A DNA stretch of 34,360 nt, taken from contig NZ_PJJL01000045.1 in NCBI RefSeq assembly GCF_002929505.1, forward strand, positions 1 to 34,360. The letters run 5' to 3'. Below, piece after piece: positions 1 to 6,601 of the stretch. The DNA is from Cryobacterium sp. Y57. GTDB taxonomy: Bacteria; Actinomycetota; Actinomycetes; Actinomycetales; Microbacteriaceae. Below the pieces are notes generated by a model, which worked only from the letters and a program-made list of their open reading frames with translations, ran no database searches and was not told the DNA's origin. Made by a program: the position numbers and the translations under genes. The stretch's first letter is position 1. Each line of letters starts with the position of its first letter.

Positions 1-874
1 ACCACACCACTTATCAGGAACGAGTCCCCCTCCCCACGCTCACAACTACTTGACAAAGACATTGAGATTCCCAATGACCGGGGATGATGCGGTCGTCGAC
101 TTCGGCGGGTCGTTCACTCAGGAGCGGCCCCGAGAAGCGTGAACGCCTCGCGGTGGTGCTGCGGCGGGGTAGGCGTCCACGTCGCCCGGTGCGCAGGTGA
201 CGCGTCATTTCCCGGGTTAGCCCGTGGTTCTGCGGCGAGTACAGGGCCTGGTAGATGCTCTCGTGGACGACGTTCATGGCCGGCTGGTCGGGGAAGTCGA
301 CGCTCAGCTGGTGACTGATCTGTCGTGGGCTCCACTGTTCCTTCAGCATCTTCTGGATCGCGTCGCGCAACGGCGTACTCGTGGCGAGCTTGCTTTGTCG
401 AGGGCGTTTACGTGCCGCGTCGGCGAACGTTTGAGCAGCTCGGGGAGCGTATCTCTTGGCGCGCGGGGCTCGGTTACGGCGCACTTCTCGGCTGATGGTG
501 GATGGGCTTCGCCCCAGCTTTGCGGCGATCTGGCGCAGGGACGTGCCGGCGTGCAGCGCACCGGCGATGTGCACCCGCTCGTCCTCGGACAGGTATCGTG
601 GCGAGATGACAGTGGGAGCGATCCGGGAGATTGGGGCGTAGGTCGTCTCGCGGCCGTGTGCCTTTTTCACGGTCCGGCCGTGGCGCCAGCGCATCCCCGT
701 TCGCCGATTAATTTTCAGTGTTCGACATGCTTCAGCGTTGCTGATTCCTTGCCTCATGAGCCGAGCATATTCAACTCGTGTCTCGGCCATCAGCAGCGCG
801 CCGGTGCCCTTTTTCCGAGTTCGTGAATTGTCTTCCATCGCTACTCCTAAACGTTAGGTGTTGCGACGTTGACT
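1..874 (-). mobile_element. Truncated IS30-family insertion sequence
   Basis: This is a remnant of an IS30-type element read on the minus strand. It covers the transposase N-terminal half and a probable terminal end just upstream of the transposase start. The likely boundary is near 874, where transposon-like sequence (around 853-874) gives way to integrase coding sequence. The other end is lost: homology to IS30 transposases stops at about base 71, and bases 1-70 encode an unrelated tail. The boundary and the terminal repeat are inferences, because only one end is present. Confidence 0.6.
14..838 (-). CDS. IS30-family transposase, C-terminally truncated
   Basis: The open frame is 274 residues with an ATG start at 838. 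It has a first helix-turn-helix region around residues 18-60 and a typical IS30 HTH around residues 83-125 (YLSEDERVHIAGAL, then SPSTISREVRRN). Family identity continues to about residue 258 (VDDRIIPGHWE). At that point the DDE catalytic domain should begin (GHWEGDLI in relatives). Here it is replaced by a short unrelated tail ending SVGRGTRS. Full-length relatives are well over 300 residues and carry three acidic catalytic residues, none of which is present. The protein can probably still bind DNA but cannot transpose. It is best treated as a pseudogene or fragment. Confidence 0.8.
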   Translation of the reverse strand: MEDNSRTRKKGTGALLMAETRVEYARLMRQGISNAEACRTLKINRRTGMRWRHGRTVKKAHGRETTYAPISRIAPTVISPRYLSEDERVHIAGALHAGTSLRQIAAKLGRSPSTISREVRRNRAPRAKRYAPRAAQTFADAARKRPRQSKLATSTPLRDAIQKMLKEQWSPRQISHQLSVDFPDQPAMNVVHESIYQALYSPQNHGLTREMTRHLRTGRRGRLPRRSTTARRSRFSGPLLSERPAEVDDRIIPGHWESQCLCQVVVSVGRGTRS

Positions 875-2088
875 GGAATACGCCCATCGAGTCTTACGCC
901 ACGACGAGCGGCAAGCGCTATCGAGTAATCTACCGGCGTCCCGATCATCTGCAGACTCAGAAGCGCGGGTTCCGAACGAAAAGAGACGCCGAGCTCTACC
1001 TGTCGGCCATAGAGATCAAGAAGGCTACCGGTGAATACATCGATGCCACCGCATCGAAGGCCCTGATCACCGTGTTGGGTGCTGACTGGCTGGCATCTCA
1101 GACACACCTCAAGCCGTCTTCGCTTCACCCCGTTGAGGTTGCGTGGAGGCGATACGTCCTTCCGACCTGGGGCACCTACAAGGTCGGCCAGATTCGCCAC
1201 AGCGACGTGCAGATTTGGATCTCGCAGCTGATTGCGGGCCGCAGCGCGACAACCGTTTTACGGATTTATGGTGTGCTGGCCGCGATCCTTGATGTTGCGG
1301 TCAAGGATCGCCGCATTCCCTCGAATCCTGCGCGGGGCGTCACCCTGCCGCGTAAGACGAAGGGTCAGCACGCATACCTATCGCACCGACAGGTCGCTCT
1401 GCTCGCACAAAACTCCCGTAAGCACTCGACTCTCGTTCTCGCCTTGGCCTATACCGGGTTGCGCTGGGGCGAAGCGACCGCCTTGCGAATTCGCGACGTG
1501 GACACGGTGCGCCGGCGCCTCCAGGTGCACGAAAATGCGGTGAGCGTCAGTGGGACGATCCACGTCGGCACACCCAAGACGCATCAAGCGCGCGCGGTCC
1601 CCTATCCCACGTTTCTCAATCCGCTCTTCGTCGAACTCATGAAAAACTCCACAGGGGGCACTCGCGGTCGCGGCGAGCTGCTTTTCGGAAGTGGCCTCGA
1701 TTACGTCCGCAGCCCCGATTCCCGGCGCGGTTGGTTTGTGTCGGCGGTGCGCAAATCGCAGACTGCCGACAGCACGTTTCCGCGAATGACTTTGCACGAT
1801 CTACGCCACACCGCAGCGAGCCTGGCCATCTCCGCCGGCGCCAATGTGAAAGCCATCCAACGAATGCTTGGCCACGCGTCGGCAGCAATGACTCTCGACA
1901 CCTACGCCGACCTTTTCGACGATGATCTTGACTCGGTGGCCGACGCGCTCGACGACGCTCGACGACGCTCGAACTCTCAGCATCGACTGAGTCTCGATCC
2001 ACCGATCAGCTTGGAGGCCGTGTGCAGATCATGTCCTTGGACAGGCCAGGACGTCGGTGACAGTTCGCTCGGCAGGTACAGCGGATGA
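778..2088 (+). CDS. Tyrosine-type site-specific integrase (damaged at both ends)
   Basis: This is a phage/island integrase of the tyrosine recombinase family. The open frame starts at GTG 778, with another in-frame GTG at 823, but both lie inside the adjacent IS30 remnant. Integrase homology begins only at about 875 (TPIESYATTSGKRYRVIYR), so the native start has been lost. An AP2-like N-terminal region and a SAM-like core-binding domain are followed by the catalytic domain, which looks complete: Arg codon at 1462 (TGLRWGEA), His 1795 and Arg 1804 (HDLRHTA), His 1873 (LGHAS) and Tyr 1903 (LDTYADLF). A 10-bp duplication at 1951-1970 shifts the frame and adds a non-native tail to 2088 that overlaps the next gene. 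The gene sits on the 3' side of tRNA-Ser, a common integration site. Whether it is still expressed is uncertain. Confidence 0.8.
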   Translation: MSRPSAARRCPFSEFVNCLPSLLLNVRCCDVDWNTPIESYATTSGKRYRVIYRRPDHLQTQKRGFRTKRDAELYLSAIEIKKATGEYIDATASKALITVLGADWLASQTHLKPSSLHPVEVAWRRYVLPTWGTYKVGQIRHSDVQIWISQLIAGRSATTVLRIYGVLAAILDVAVKDRRIPSNPARGVTLPRKTKGQHAYLSHRQVALLAQNSRKHSTLVLALAYTGLRWGEATALRIRDVDTVRRRLQVHENAVSVSGTIHVGTPKTHQARAVPYPTFLNPLFVELMKNSTGGTRGRGELLFGSGLDYVRSPDSRRGWFVSAVRKSQTADSTFPRMTLHDLRHTAASLAISAGANVKAIQRMLGHASAAMTLDTYADLFDDDLDSVADALDDARRRSNSQHRLSLDPPISLEAVCRSCPWTGQDVGDSSLGRYSG

Positions 2089-2513
2089 CTTGGATGCCCT
2101 CGCTTCGTCGTCCGCAGGCAGGTGAGCATGTCGAATCCAGGAATTGACAGCACCTCTTTGACGCGCTCTGGCTTGGCGTGCATGCCCCAGGCGGCGACCA
2201 GTACTTCACCGCTCGCGCCAGCGTCTTCCAGATAGCGGTCGTTGTCTGGACCAATGGGATCAGCTGCGGTCCACAAGTCGGCCGGCTGCGTTGCCCGGAA
2301 CGCGTAGAGGTTCACGACGTTCAGCCCTCCGAGCCCCCAATGCCGGGCGAATCCGATACATCGCCGAAGCGTTGGATCATCCGAGTGCTCATCCGCGGTG
2401 GATGGGTTCAGCATTACGAAAGTCGCGCGCGGACCGTCAGACCACACTCTGGAAAGTCGATAGCGATACATTCGATTTTTCGAAAGTTCAGCTCGCTTGT
2501 CGACTTCGATCAT
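1977..2513 (-). CDS. DUF1643 family protein
   Basis: A 178-residue protein matching the DUF1643 family. Visible hallmarks are FVMLNPSTAD (residues 32-41), DPTLRRC (46-52) and VNLYAFRAT (67-75), and a conserved HPLYLP near the usual end of the family. The biochemical function of the family is unknown to me. The ATG at 2513 has only a weak upstream ribosome-binding site. The last residues after HPLYLP overlap the integrase 3' end in the opposite direction (1977-2088), which suggests the C-terminus was rebuilt by rearrangement. The gene lies in the remnant island and is probably accessory DNA. Confidence 0.75.
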   Translation of the reverse strand: MIEVDKRAELSKNRMYRYRLSRVWSDGPRATFVMLNPSTADEHSDDPTLRRCIGFARHWGLGGLNVVNLYAFRATQPADLWTAADPIGPDNDRYLEDAGASGEVLVAAWGMHAKPERVKEVLSIPGFDMLTCLRTTKRGHPSHPLYLPSELSPTSWPVQGHDLHTASKLIGGSRLSRC

Positions 2514-2658
2514 TCATCACTATCTCACGGTGATCCGAGCCGGCGAAAACGGGCCTGGACCTGCCCCGTGAGCGTGCTCCCGCGATGCGCAGCACGAGGC
2601 TTAATATGCCACTTTTCATCACGTTGATCCTCGTTTTCCACACCAAAATTTTTTCAAG

Positions 2659-2680
2659 TGTTGCCAAAATGTTGCCAAAA
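2659..2680 (+). repeat. Perfect tandem 11-bp repeat next to tRNA-Ser
   Basis: The unit tgttgccaaaa occurs twice without a gap (2659-2669 and 2670-2680). It lies in non-coding DNA between the integrase/DUF1643 region and the tRNA-Ser terminator. Paired short direct repeats near an attachment site are the usual form of integrase arm-type binding sites, so that is the inferred role. The region 2514-2700 holds no gene that I can support. Confidence 0.5.
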
Positions 2681-2700
2681 CGGCCATTCGGGCAAAGAAG

Positions 2701-2744
2701 AACCCCCTGCTCCCCAGTGAAACACTGGGTTGTAGGGGGTTTTT
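2701..2744 (-). terminator. Bidirectional hairpin terminator downstream of tRNA-Ser
   Basis: An 8-bp outer stem (2701-2708 with 2734-2741) encloses a 7-bp inner stem (cccagtg 2713-2719 with cactggg 2723-2729) closed by an AAA loop. A run of T follows on the plus strand (2740-2744). On the minus strand the stem is followed by a T-rich stretch (CTTCTTT). It can end tRNA-Ser transcription and also block transcription coming from the island. Confidence 0.7.
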
Positions 2745-2746
2745 CG

Positions 2747-2836
2747 TGGCGGTACCGGTGGGATTTGAACCCACGGTGGAGTCTCCCCCACACGACTTTT
2801 CGAGAGTCGCACCTTCGGCCGCTCGGACACGGTACC
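2747..2836 (-). tRNA. tRNA-Ser (anticodon CGA)
   Basis: The acceptor stem GGTACCG pairs with CGGTACC, followed by discriminator G (2750) and an encoded CCA (2747-2749). The anticodon arm CGACT-CTCGAAA-AGTCG gives anticodon CGA, reading UCG. The long variable arm expected of class II tRNA-Ser is present, and the T arm contains GGTTCAAATCC. A -10-like TAGAAT lies at 2844-2849, seven bases before the 5' end. The 3' end faces the island at 1-2746, consistent with the tRNA having served as its attachment site. Confidence 0.95.
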
Positions 2837-2910
2837 GCCGTCGATTCTAGTAGAGACTCGGAGTCGACGCGAATCGGCCAACATGCAGCAGACACACGGA
2901 TGCTGCGGAG

Positions 2911-2916
2911 TAGCCT
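2911..2916 (+). promoter_or_regulatory. -10 element for a leaderless SGNH hydrolase mRNA
   Basis: TAGCCT (TANNNT) lies exactly six bases before the ATG at 2923, and no Shine-Dalgarno is close enough to that ATG. The spacing predicts transcription starting at or within a base of the A of ATG. No convincing -35 is seen. Confidence 0.5.
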
Positions 2917-2922
2917 CAGCGA

Positions 2923-3702
2923 ATGACCTCACCGACCCCGCGCATCCGCTCTTTTATTACTGCCGGTGCCGCCGCCGTCACAACCGGCGCGGTTCTCTAC
3001 ACGACCTGGTTCCGCCGTGACCTCGAACAACAGAAGGTCATTCTCAACGACACCCTTCCGGTGCACTCGGCATGGTGGCGCGACAACGCCAAACACCCAG
3101 GCGAACTGCTCTACGTCGCGATCGGCGACAGTGCCGCGCAGGGTATCGGGGCCTCCAGCCCGAACAAAAGCTACGTCGGCGTTCTCGCCGACCACGTACG
3201 GCTGGCGACCGGACGGACCGTCCGCGTCGTGAACCTCAGCGTGTCTGGCGCAACCGTGGCTTTGGCTGTGCGCGACCAGCTTCCGCGTTTCGACAAGCTG
3301 ACGCCCGACCTCGTCACGGTCGCGATCGGTGCGAATGACATCGCCCAGTGGAATCCGAAAGAGTTTGAAGCTGGCATTCGCACGGTGTTCGCCGACCTGC
3401 CTCCGCACGCCCTCGTCGCCGACCTCCCCTGCTTTCACCTGCCGCACAACGAAATCAAGGTGGCGGCAGCCAACGAGATCATTCGCCGGATCGCCGCCGA
3501 GCACAAACTGACGGTGGTTTCGCTGCACGCAACGACCAAACGGGCCGGACTTCGCAGCATCTTGACCCACGTCGCCAAGGATCTCTTTCACCCCAATGAC
3601 CGTGGCTACCGGTCCTGGGCGGAAGCGTTCCTGCCGTCGATGAGCGCTGACATTGCGCATCGTTTTTCAGCGGTCAGCCCTACGTCAACCGAGGCCGACT
3701 AA
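2923..3702 (+). CDS. SGNH/GDSL-type lipase or esterase, membrane-anchored
   Basis: A 259-residue serine hydrolase of the SGNH superfamily. A hydrophobic N-terminal segment (residues 11-29) looks like an uncleaved anchor or signal, so the enzyme probably acts at the outer face of the membrane. Catalytic blocks are in order: block I GDSAAQG with Ser70 as nucleophile, block II with Gly109 (NLSVSGA), block III GAND with Asn138, and block V DLFHPND with Asp220 and His223. The substrate cannot be predicted; lipids, acetylated glycans or other esters are all possible. The ATG is preceded by a -10 at a leaderless distance. It diverges from tRNA-Ser and is read towards radA, 53 bp away. Confidence 0.85.
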   Translation: MTSPTPRIRSFITAGAAAVTTGAVLYTTWFRRDLEQQKVILNDTLPVHSAWWRDNAKHPGELLYVAIGDSAAQGIGASSPNKSYVGVLADHVRLATGRTVRVVNLSVSGATVALAVRDQLPRFDKLTPDLVTVAIGANDIAQWNPKEFEAGIRTVFADLPPHALVADLPCFHLPHNEIKVAAANEIIRRIAAEHKLTVVSLHATTKRAGLRSILTHVAKDLFHPNDRGYRSWAEAFLPSMSADIAHRFSAVSPTSTEAD

Positions 3703-3743
3703 AGCACGCGCCGCGTGCGCGGCCACCTGTCGGCGGCCACGGC

Positions 3744-3749
3744 TAGGCT
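3744..3749 (+). promoter_or_regulatory. -10 element for a leaderless radA mRNA
   Basis: TAGGCT (TANNNT) ends six bases before the radA ATG at 3756, and there is no usable Shine-Dalgarno in the gap. The arrangement fits a leaderless transcript. Confidence 0.5.
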
Positions 3750-3755
3750 CGGAAT

Positions 3756-5120
3756 ATGGCAAAATCCGTCTCCTCTTTTCGCTGCTCTGAGTGCGGCTGG
3801 ACCACTCTCAAATGGGCAGGTCGTTGCGGCGAATGCCAGCAGTGGGGCACCGTCGTCGATGCTGGCCAGAGCATCGGCATCACCCGCAAGCTCAAGGCCA
3901 TCACGCTGGTCGGCGACGGCATCGCACGCCCCATCACCCATGTTGAGACGGATGCCGCCGCTCACTGGCCGACGGGTATCAACGAGTTCGACCGGGTGCT
4001 CGGCGGTGGCATCGTGCCCGGGTCGGTGGTTCTGCTCAGCGGCGAGCCGGGCGTCGGCAAGTCTACGCTGCTGCTCGAAGTCGCCTCCAAGGCAGCGGCG
4101 GCGAAGAGCCGCGTGCTCTACGTCAGCGCCGAAGAGTCCGTGAGCCAGGTGCGATTGCGCGCCGAACGCACCAACGCGCTCGAACCCGAACTGTACATCG
4201 CCGCCGAAACCGACCTCGGGGTCATTCTTGGGCAGATCGACGCGGTCAAGCCCGACCTCATCATCATCGACTCCGTGCAGACCGTGTCGAGTGCGCTCTC
4301 CGACGGTTCGCCGGGCATGCCCAGCCAGGTACGGGAGGTGGCCTCCACTCTGATTCGGGTGGCCAAAGACCGCAATCTACCGGTCCTGCTGGTCGGTCAC
4401 GTCACCAAAGACGGCTCGATTGCCGGGCCGCGGGTGCTGGAGCACCTGGTCGATGTGGTTTGCCAGTTCGAGGGGGATCGCCAAACGTCGCTCCGATTCA
4501 TTCGGGCGCTGAAAAATCGGTTCGGACCGACCGACGAGGTCGGCTGCTTCGAGATGACCGGTGATGGCATCGCCGAGGTGCCCGACCCCAGCGGGTTGTT
4601 CCTGAGCCGAGCCACCGAGCCGGTCGATGGCACCTGTGTCACGGTCGCTCTGGAGGGCCGACGTGCCATGCCGGTCGAAGTGCAGGCGCTCGTCACCGAC
4701 ACCCAGGCTCCGAACCCGCGCCGCGTCACGAGCGGCGTCGATTCAGCCCGCGTCGCCATGTTGCTTGCGGTGTTGCAGGAGCGCGCGGGCATGAATCTGT
4801 CGACCAAAGATGTCTACGTGTCGACGGTCGGCGGTATCCGTCTGAATGAGCCGGCAGCCGATCTGGCAATTGCGCTAGCCATCGCCTCGGCGTTCACCGG
4901 TCTCGCGGTGGCGCACAACGTGGTCGCGTTCGGCGAGATCAGCCTGGCCGGCGAGGTTCGAGGCGCGCTCATGTCCAAGCAACGCGTGAACGAGGCAATG
5001 CGCCTGGGCTTCACCACCCAGATCGACGCTGCCTGCGGCTCGATTCATGCGGCGGTTGCCCTCGCGCTCGGCACCACCCGCAATTCACGCGACGCCGAAC
5101 TCGATCGGGCGTGGGGATAG
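3756..5120 (+). CDS. radA: DNA repair protein RadA (Sms)
   Basis: RadA is a RecA-related ATPase that drives branch migration during recombinational repair. The 454 residues have the standard family layout. A four-cysteine zinc finger (Cys10, Cys13, Cys24, Cys27) is followed by a RecA-like ATPase domain with Walker A GEPGVGKST (96-104). The RadA signature KNRFG is at 253-257. A Lon-protease-like C-terminal domain lacks the peptidase active site, as usual in this family. The length is typical and the start is fixed by the zinc finger. It ends 103 bp before the convergent SseB-like gene. Confidence 0.97.
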   Translation: MAKSVSSFRCSECGWTTLKWAGRCGECQQWGTVVDAGQSIGITRKLKAITLVGDGIARPITHVETDAAAHWPTGINEFDRVLGGGIVPGSVVLLSGEPGVGKSTLLLEVASKAAAAKSRVLYVSAEESVSQVRLRAERTNALEPELYIAAETDLGVILGQIDAVKPDLIIIDSVQTVSSALSDGSPGMPSQVREVASTLIRVAKDRNLPVLLVGHVTKDGSIAGPRVLEHLVDVVCQFEGDRQTSLRFIRALKNRFGPTDEVGCFEMTGDGIAEVPDPSGLFLSRATEPVDGTCVTVALEGRRAMPVEVQALVTDTQAPNPRRVTSGVDSARVAMLLAVLQERAGMNLSTKDVYVSTVGGIRLNEPAADLAIALAIASAFTGLAVAHNVVAFGEISLAGEVRGALMSKQRVNEAMRLGFTTQIDAACGSIHAAVALALGTTRNSRDAELDRAWG

Positions 5121-5178
5121 GCCAGCGCGGTTCAGCGGATCGGTGACGCACGGAACATGCACAATGCGCGATTCAGAC

Positions 5179-5221
5179 GCGCGTTAGGCACGCGCGTTAG
5201 GCACGCGCGTTAGGCACGCGC
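5179..5221. repeat. Three 13-bp tandem repeats between convergent genes
   Basis: The unit gcgcgttaggcac is repeated three times without change (5179-5217) and followed by a partial copy. It ends two bases before the stop codon of the minus-strand neighbour. Each junction can fold GCGCG against CGCGC around TTAGGCA. The array could therefore act as a series of small hairpins between radA and the SseB-like gene. It is a likely variable-copy locus. Confidence 0.85.
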
Positions 5222-5223
5222 CG

Positions 5224-5631
5224 TTATTCGCCGTCGCTGCGGCCGAGCTGCGGGCTCAGTGCCTTCAGCAGGTCAGCCGGAGCGGCCTGCATGACATTCG
5301 GCCCGGCGATGTCGAAGAAGACCATTTCCAGCGTCGCGGCGTGCACGGTGAGAAACTCCCGCAGCCACTGGCCATCGCAGACCATGACCTGCGGGTTGAT
5401 GTCGTCGGGAACCACACGCACGTAGTTCTCCGCCGCGGAGAAGAGCAGCAGCATGCGCTTGTCGGAGCCTTCGCGGCCGAAAACCCGGACCTGTGCCGCC
5501 TCGCCGTTGACGACGAGTTGAGGCACGATCATATAGTCGTTACGCAGCGCATAGGCGACGGCGACGACGTCCTGCGCCGCCAGTGCAGCGGCAAGAGCCT
5601 CGGAACGGGTGTTGGCAGTCGTATCGGTCAC
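5224..5631 (-). CDS. SseB-like conserved hypothetical protein
   Basis: A 135-residue soluble protein with a GTG start at 5631. The central part resembles the SseB N-terminal fold seen in many actinobacterial proteins: a MIVPQLVV strand, an RVFGREGSDKRMLLLFSAAENY segment (broken in two here at residues about 48-70) and a C-terminal helical part with VMVCDGQWLREFL. There is no signal peptide, membrane segment or catalytic motif. In other bacteria SseB-type proteins are poorly understood, so no function is assigned. It is convergent with radA. Confidence 0.6.
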   Translation of the reverse strand: MTDTTANTRSEALAAALAAQDVVAVAYALRNDYMIVPQLVVNGEAAQVRVFGREGSDKRMLLLFSAAENYVRVVPDDINPQVMVCDGQWLREFLTVHAATLEMVFFDIAGPNVMQAAPADLLKALSPQLGRSDGE

Positions 5632-5825
5632 TCATCCATTCAATCAGGCGTGGCCGTGCGGGCCCAACTGGCGGCGCATGCCACGAGCGAACGGATGCGA
5701 AAGTCTCCATGCCAACGCTAGGTATGCACTACCGAGAGATTTTGCGACGCCCCGTAATTTCGACATGAACGCATCGAAGCGGCTCAATTCTGCCGGTCAT
5801 ACGGACCGTTCTTTGGCACCGGTCC
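5632..5825. other. Intergenic region without recognised gene
   Basis: These 194 bases lie between two minus-strand genes. I see no convincing open frame, RNA fold or repeat. It must hold the promoter of the SseB-like gene. TTGAAT at 5638-5643 sits six bases before its GTG and is only a weak -10 candidate. Confidence 0.4.
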
Positions 5826-6473
5826 CTAATTCAAAATCATGAGCGCCGGGGTGGCCGCCTTGATGCCGTCCACGGTCACGTGCAGGTAATAGGACGCTCC
5901 GCCGGCCGGAACCGCAGTGCGGGTTGCGGCTTCACAGGTATCAACGGCCGAGCGGGTGCGATCCCAGGTGATCGGCGTAGCGAGTGGCATGACAACCCCG
6001 GGCTTGAGGGTCACCTGGGCGTCGATCGGGTTGGTCTGGCAGTCGGTCGAGGTCCAGTACACGTCCGTTCCGCTCATCACGGTGAATACCTGCCTGGCGT
6101 TACCGGCATTGATCACACAGTCGGTCGTGCCGATGTTGGTCAGGCCTAGCGACAACTGCGGCAGGACGTCGGCTGCGTAATTCGTCGCGTCGGTGATGGC
6201 CGCGACCTCTACCGCAGAGGGGTCGCAGGCAGTGCCGTTGACGGCGGTGGCCGTCTCGGGAATCGTGCTGGCGGCATCCGTCGGTGCGGCCGACTCGGTC
6301 GAGGCTGCCGCGGGTGATTTCGAGGTTTCCGCGTCGCCCTTGCTGGCTCCCGGTCGCACAATGATGAGGAAGAGAATGACGAGCACGGCGAGAAGCCCGA
6401 GCCCCACTACGAAACGCCGGCGCCGGTACACCTTGCTGGACTGGCGGCCGACCGATTGCTTGATCGTCGACAT
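5826..6473 (-). CDS. Membrane-anchored conserved hypothetical protein
   Basis: A 215-residue protein with a basic N-terminus (YRRRR, residues 16-20), a single membrane helix at about 21-40, and a Ser/Thr/Ala-rich linker (45-78). An extracytoplasmic beta-rich domain follows. Cysteines at about 82, 118, 144 and 179 could form two disulphides. It resembles small actinobacterial surface proteins of unknown function, including DUF4232-like domains, but I do not recognise it firmly. The ATG is preceded by TAACCT at a leaderless distance. It lies downstream of the large secreted nuclease on the same strand but has its own promoter. Confidence 0.65.
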   Translation of the reverse strand: MSTIKQSVGRQSSKVYRRRRFVVGLGLLAVLVILFLIIVRPGASKGDAETSKSPAAASTESAAPTDAASTIPETATAVNGTACDPSAVEVAAITDATNYAADVLPQLSLGLTNIGTTDCVINAGNARQVFTVMSGTDVYWTSTDCQTNPIDAQVTLKPGVVMPLATPITWDRTRSAVDTCEAATRTAVPAGGASYYLHVTVDGIKAATPALMILN

Positions 6474-6479
6474 GCCCCA

Positions 6480-6485
6480 AGGTTA
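6480..6485 (-). promoter_or_regulatory. -10 element, leaderless start of the membrane-anchored hypothetical
   Basis: On the minus strand TAACCT is followed by six bases (TGGGGC) and then ATG at 6473. The arrangement matches several other genes in this window. Confidence 0.45.
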
Positions 6486-6553
6486 TTGAAGACGGTGCCA
6501 GAAGCCGGTAATGGTGTGCGTGTCGGCAGCAATTGGTGCCGGAAGAATTGAGA

Positions 6554-6585
6554 GCCCGCCCGCAACCGACGCGGTGCGGACGGGC
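6554..6585 (-). terminator. Hairpin terminator downstream of the nuclease gene
   Basis: Imperfect 11-bp arms (6554-6564 with 6575-6585, one mismatch) form a GC-rich stem. On the minus strand the stem is followed by a T-rich stretch (TCTCAATTCTT). It lies 17 bp beyond the nuclease stop codon. Confidence 0.5.
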
Positions 6586-6601
6586 CCGCGCAATAGCGGG
6601 G

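Noticed and set aside
1..2746. Anti-phage defence cargo in the left island
   Set aside because: Only a transposase fragment, an integrase and DUF1643 are present. None is a known defence component.
5179..5221. CRISPR-like array
   Set aside because: The 13-bp units are directly adjacent with no spacers and there are no cas genes.
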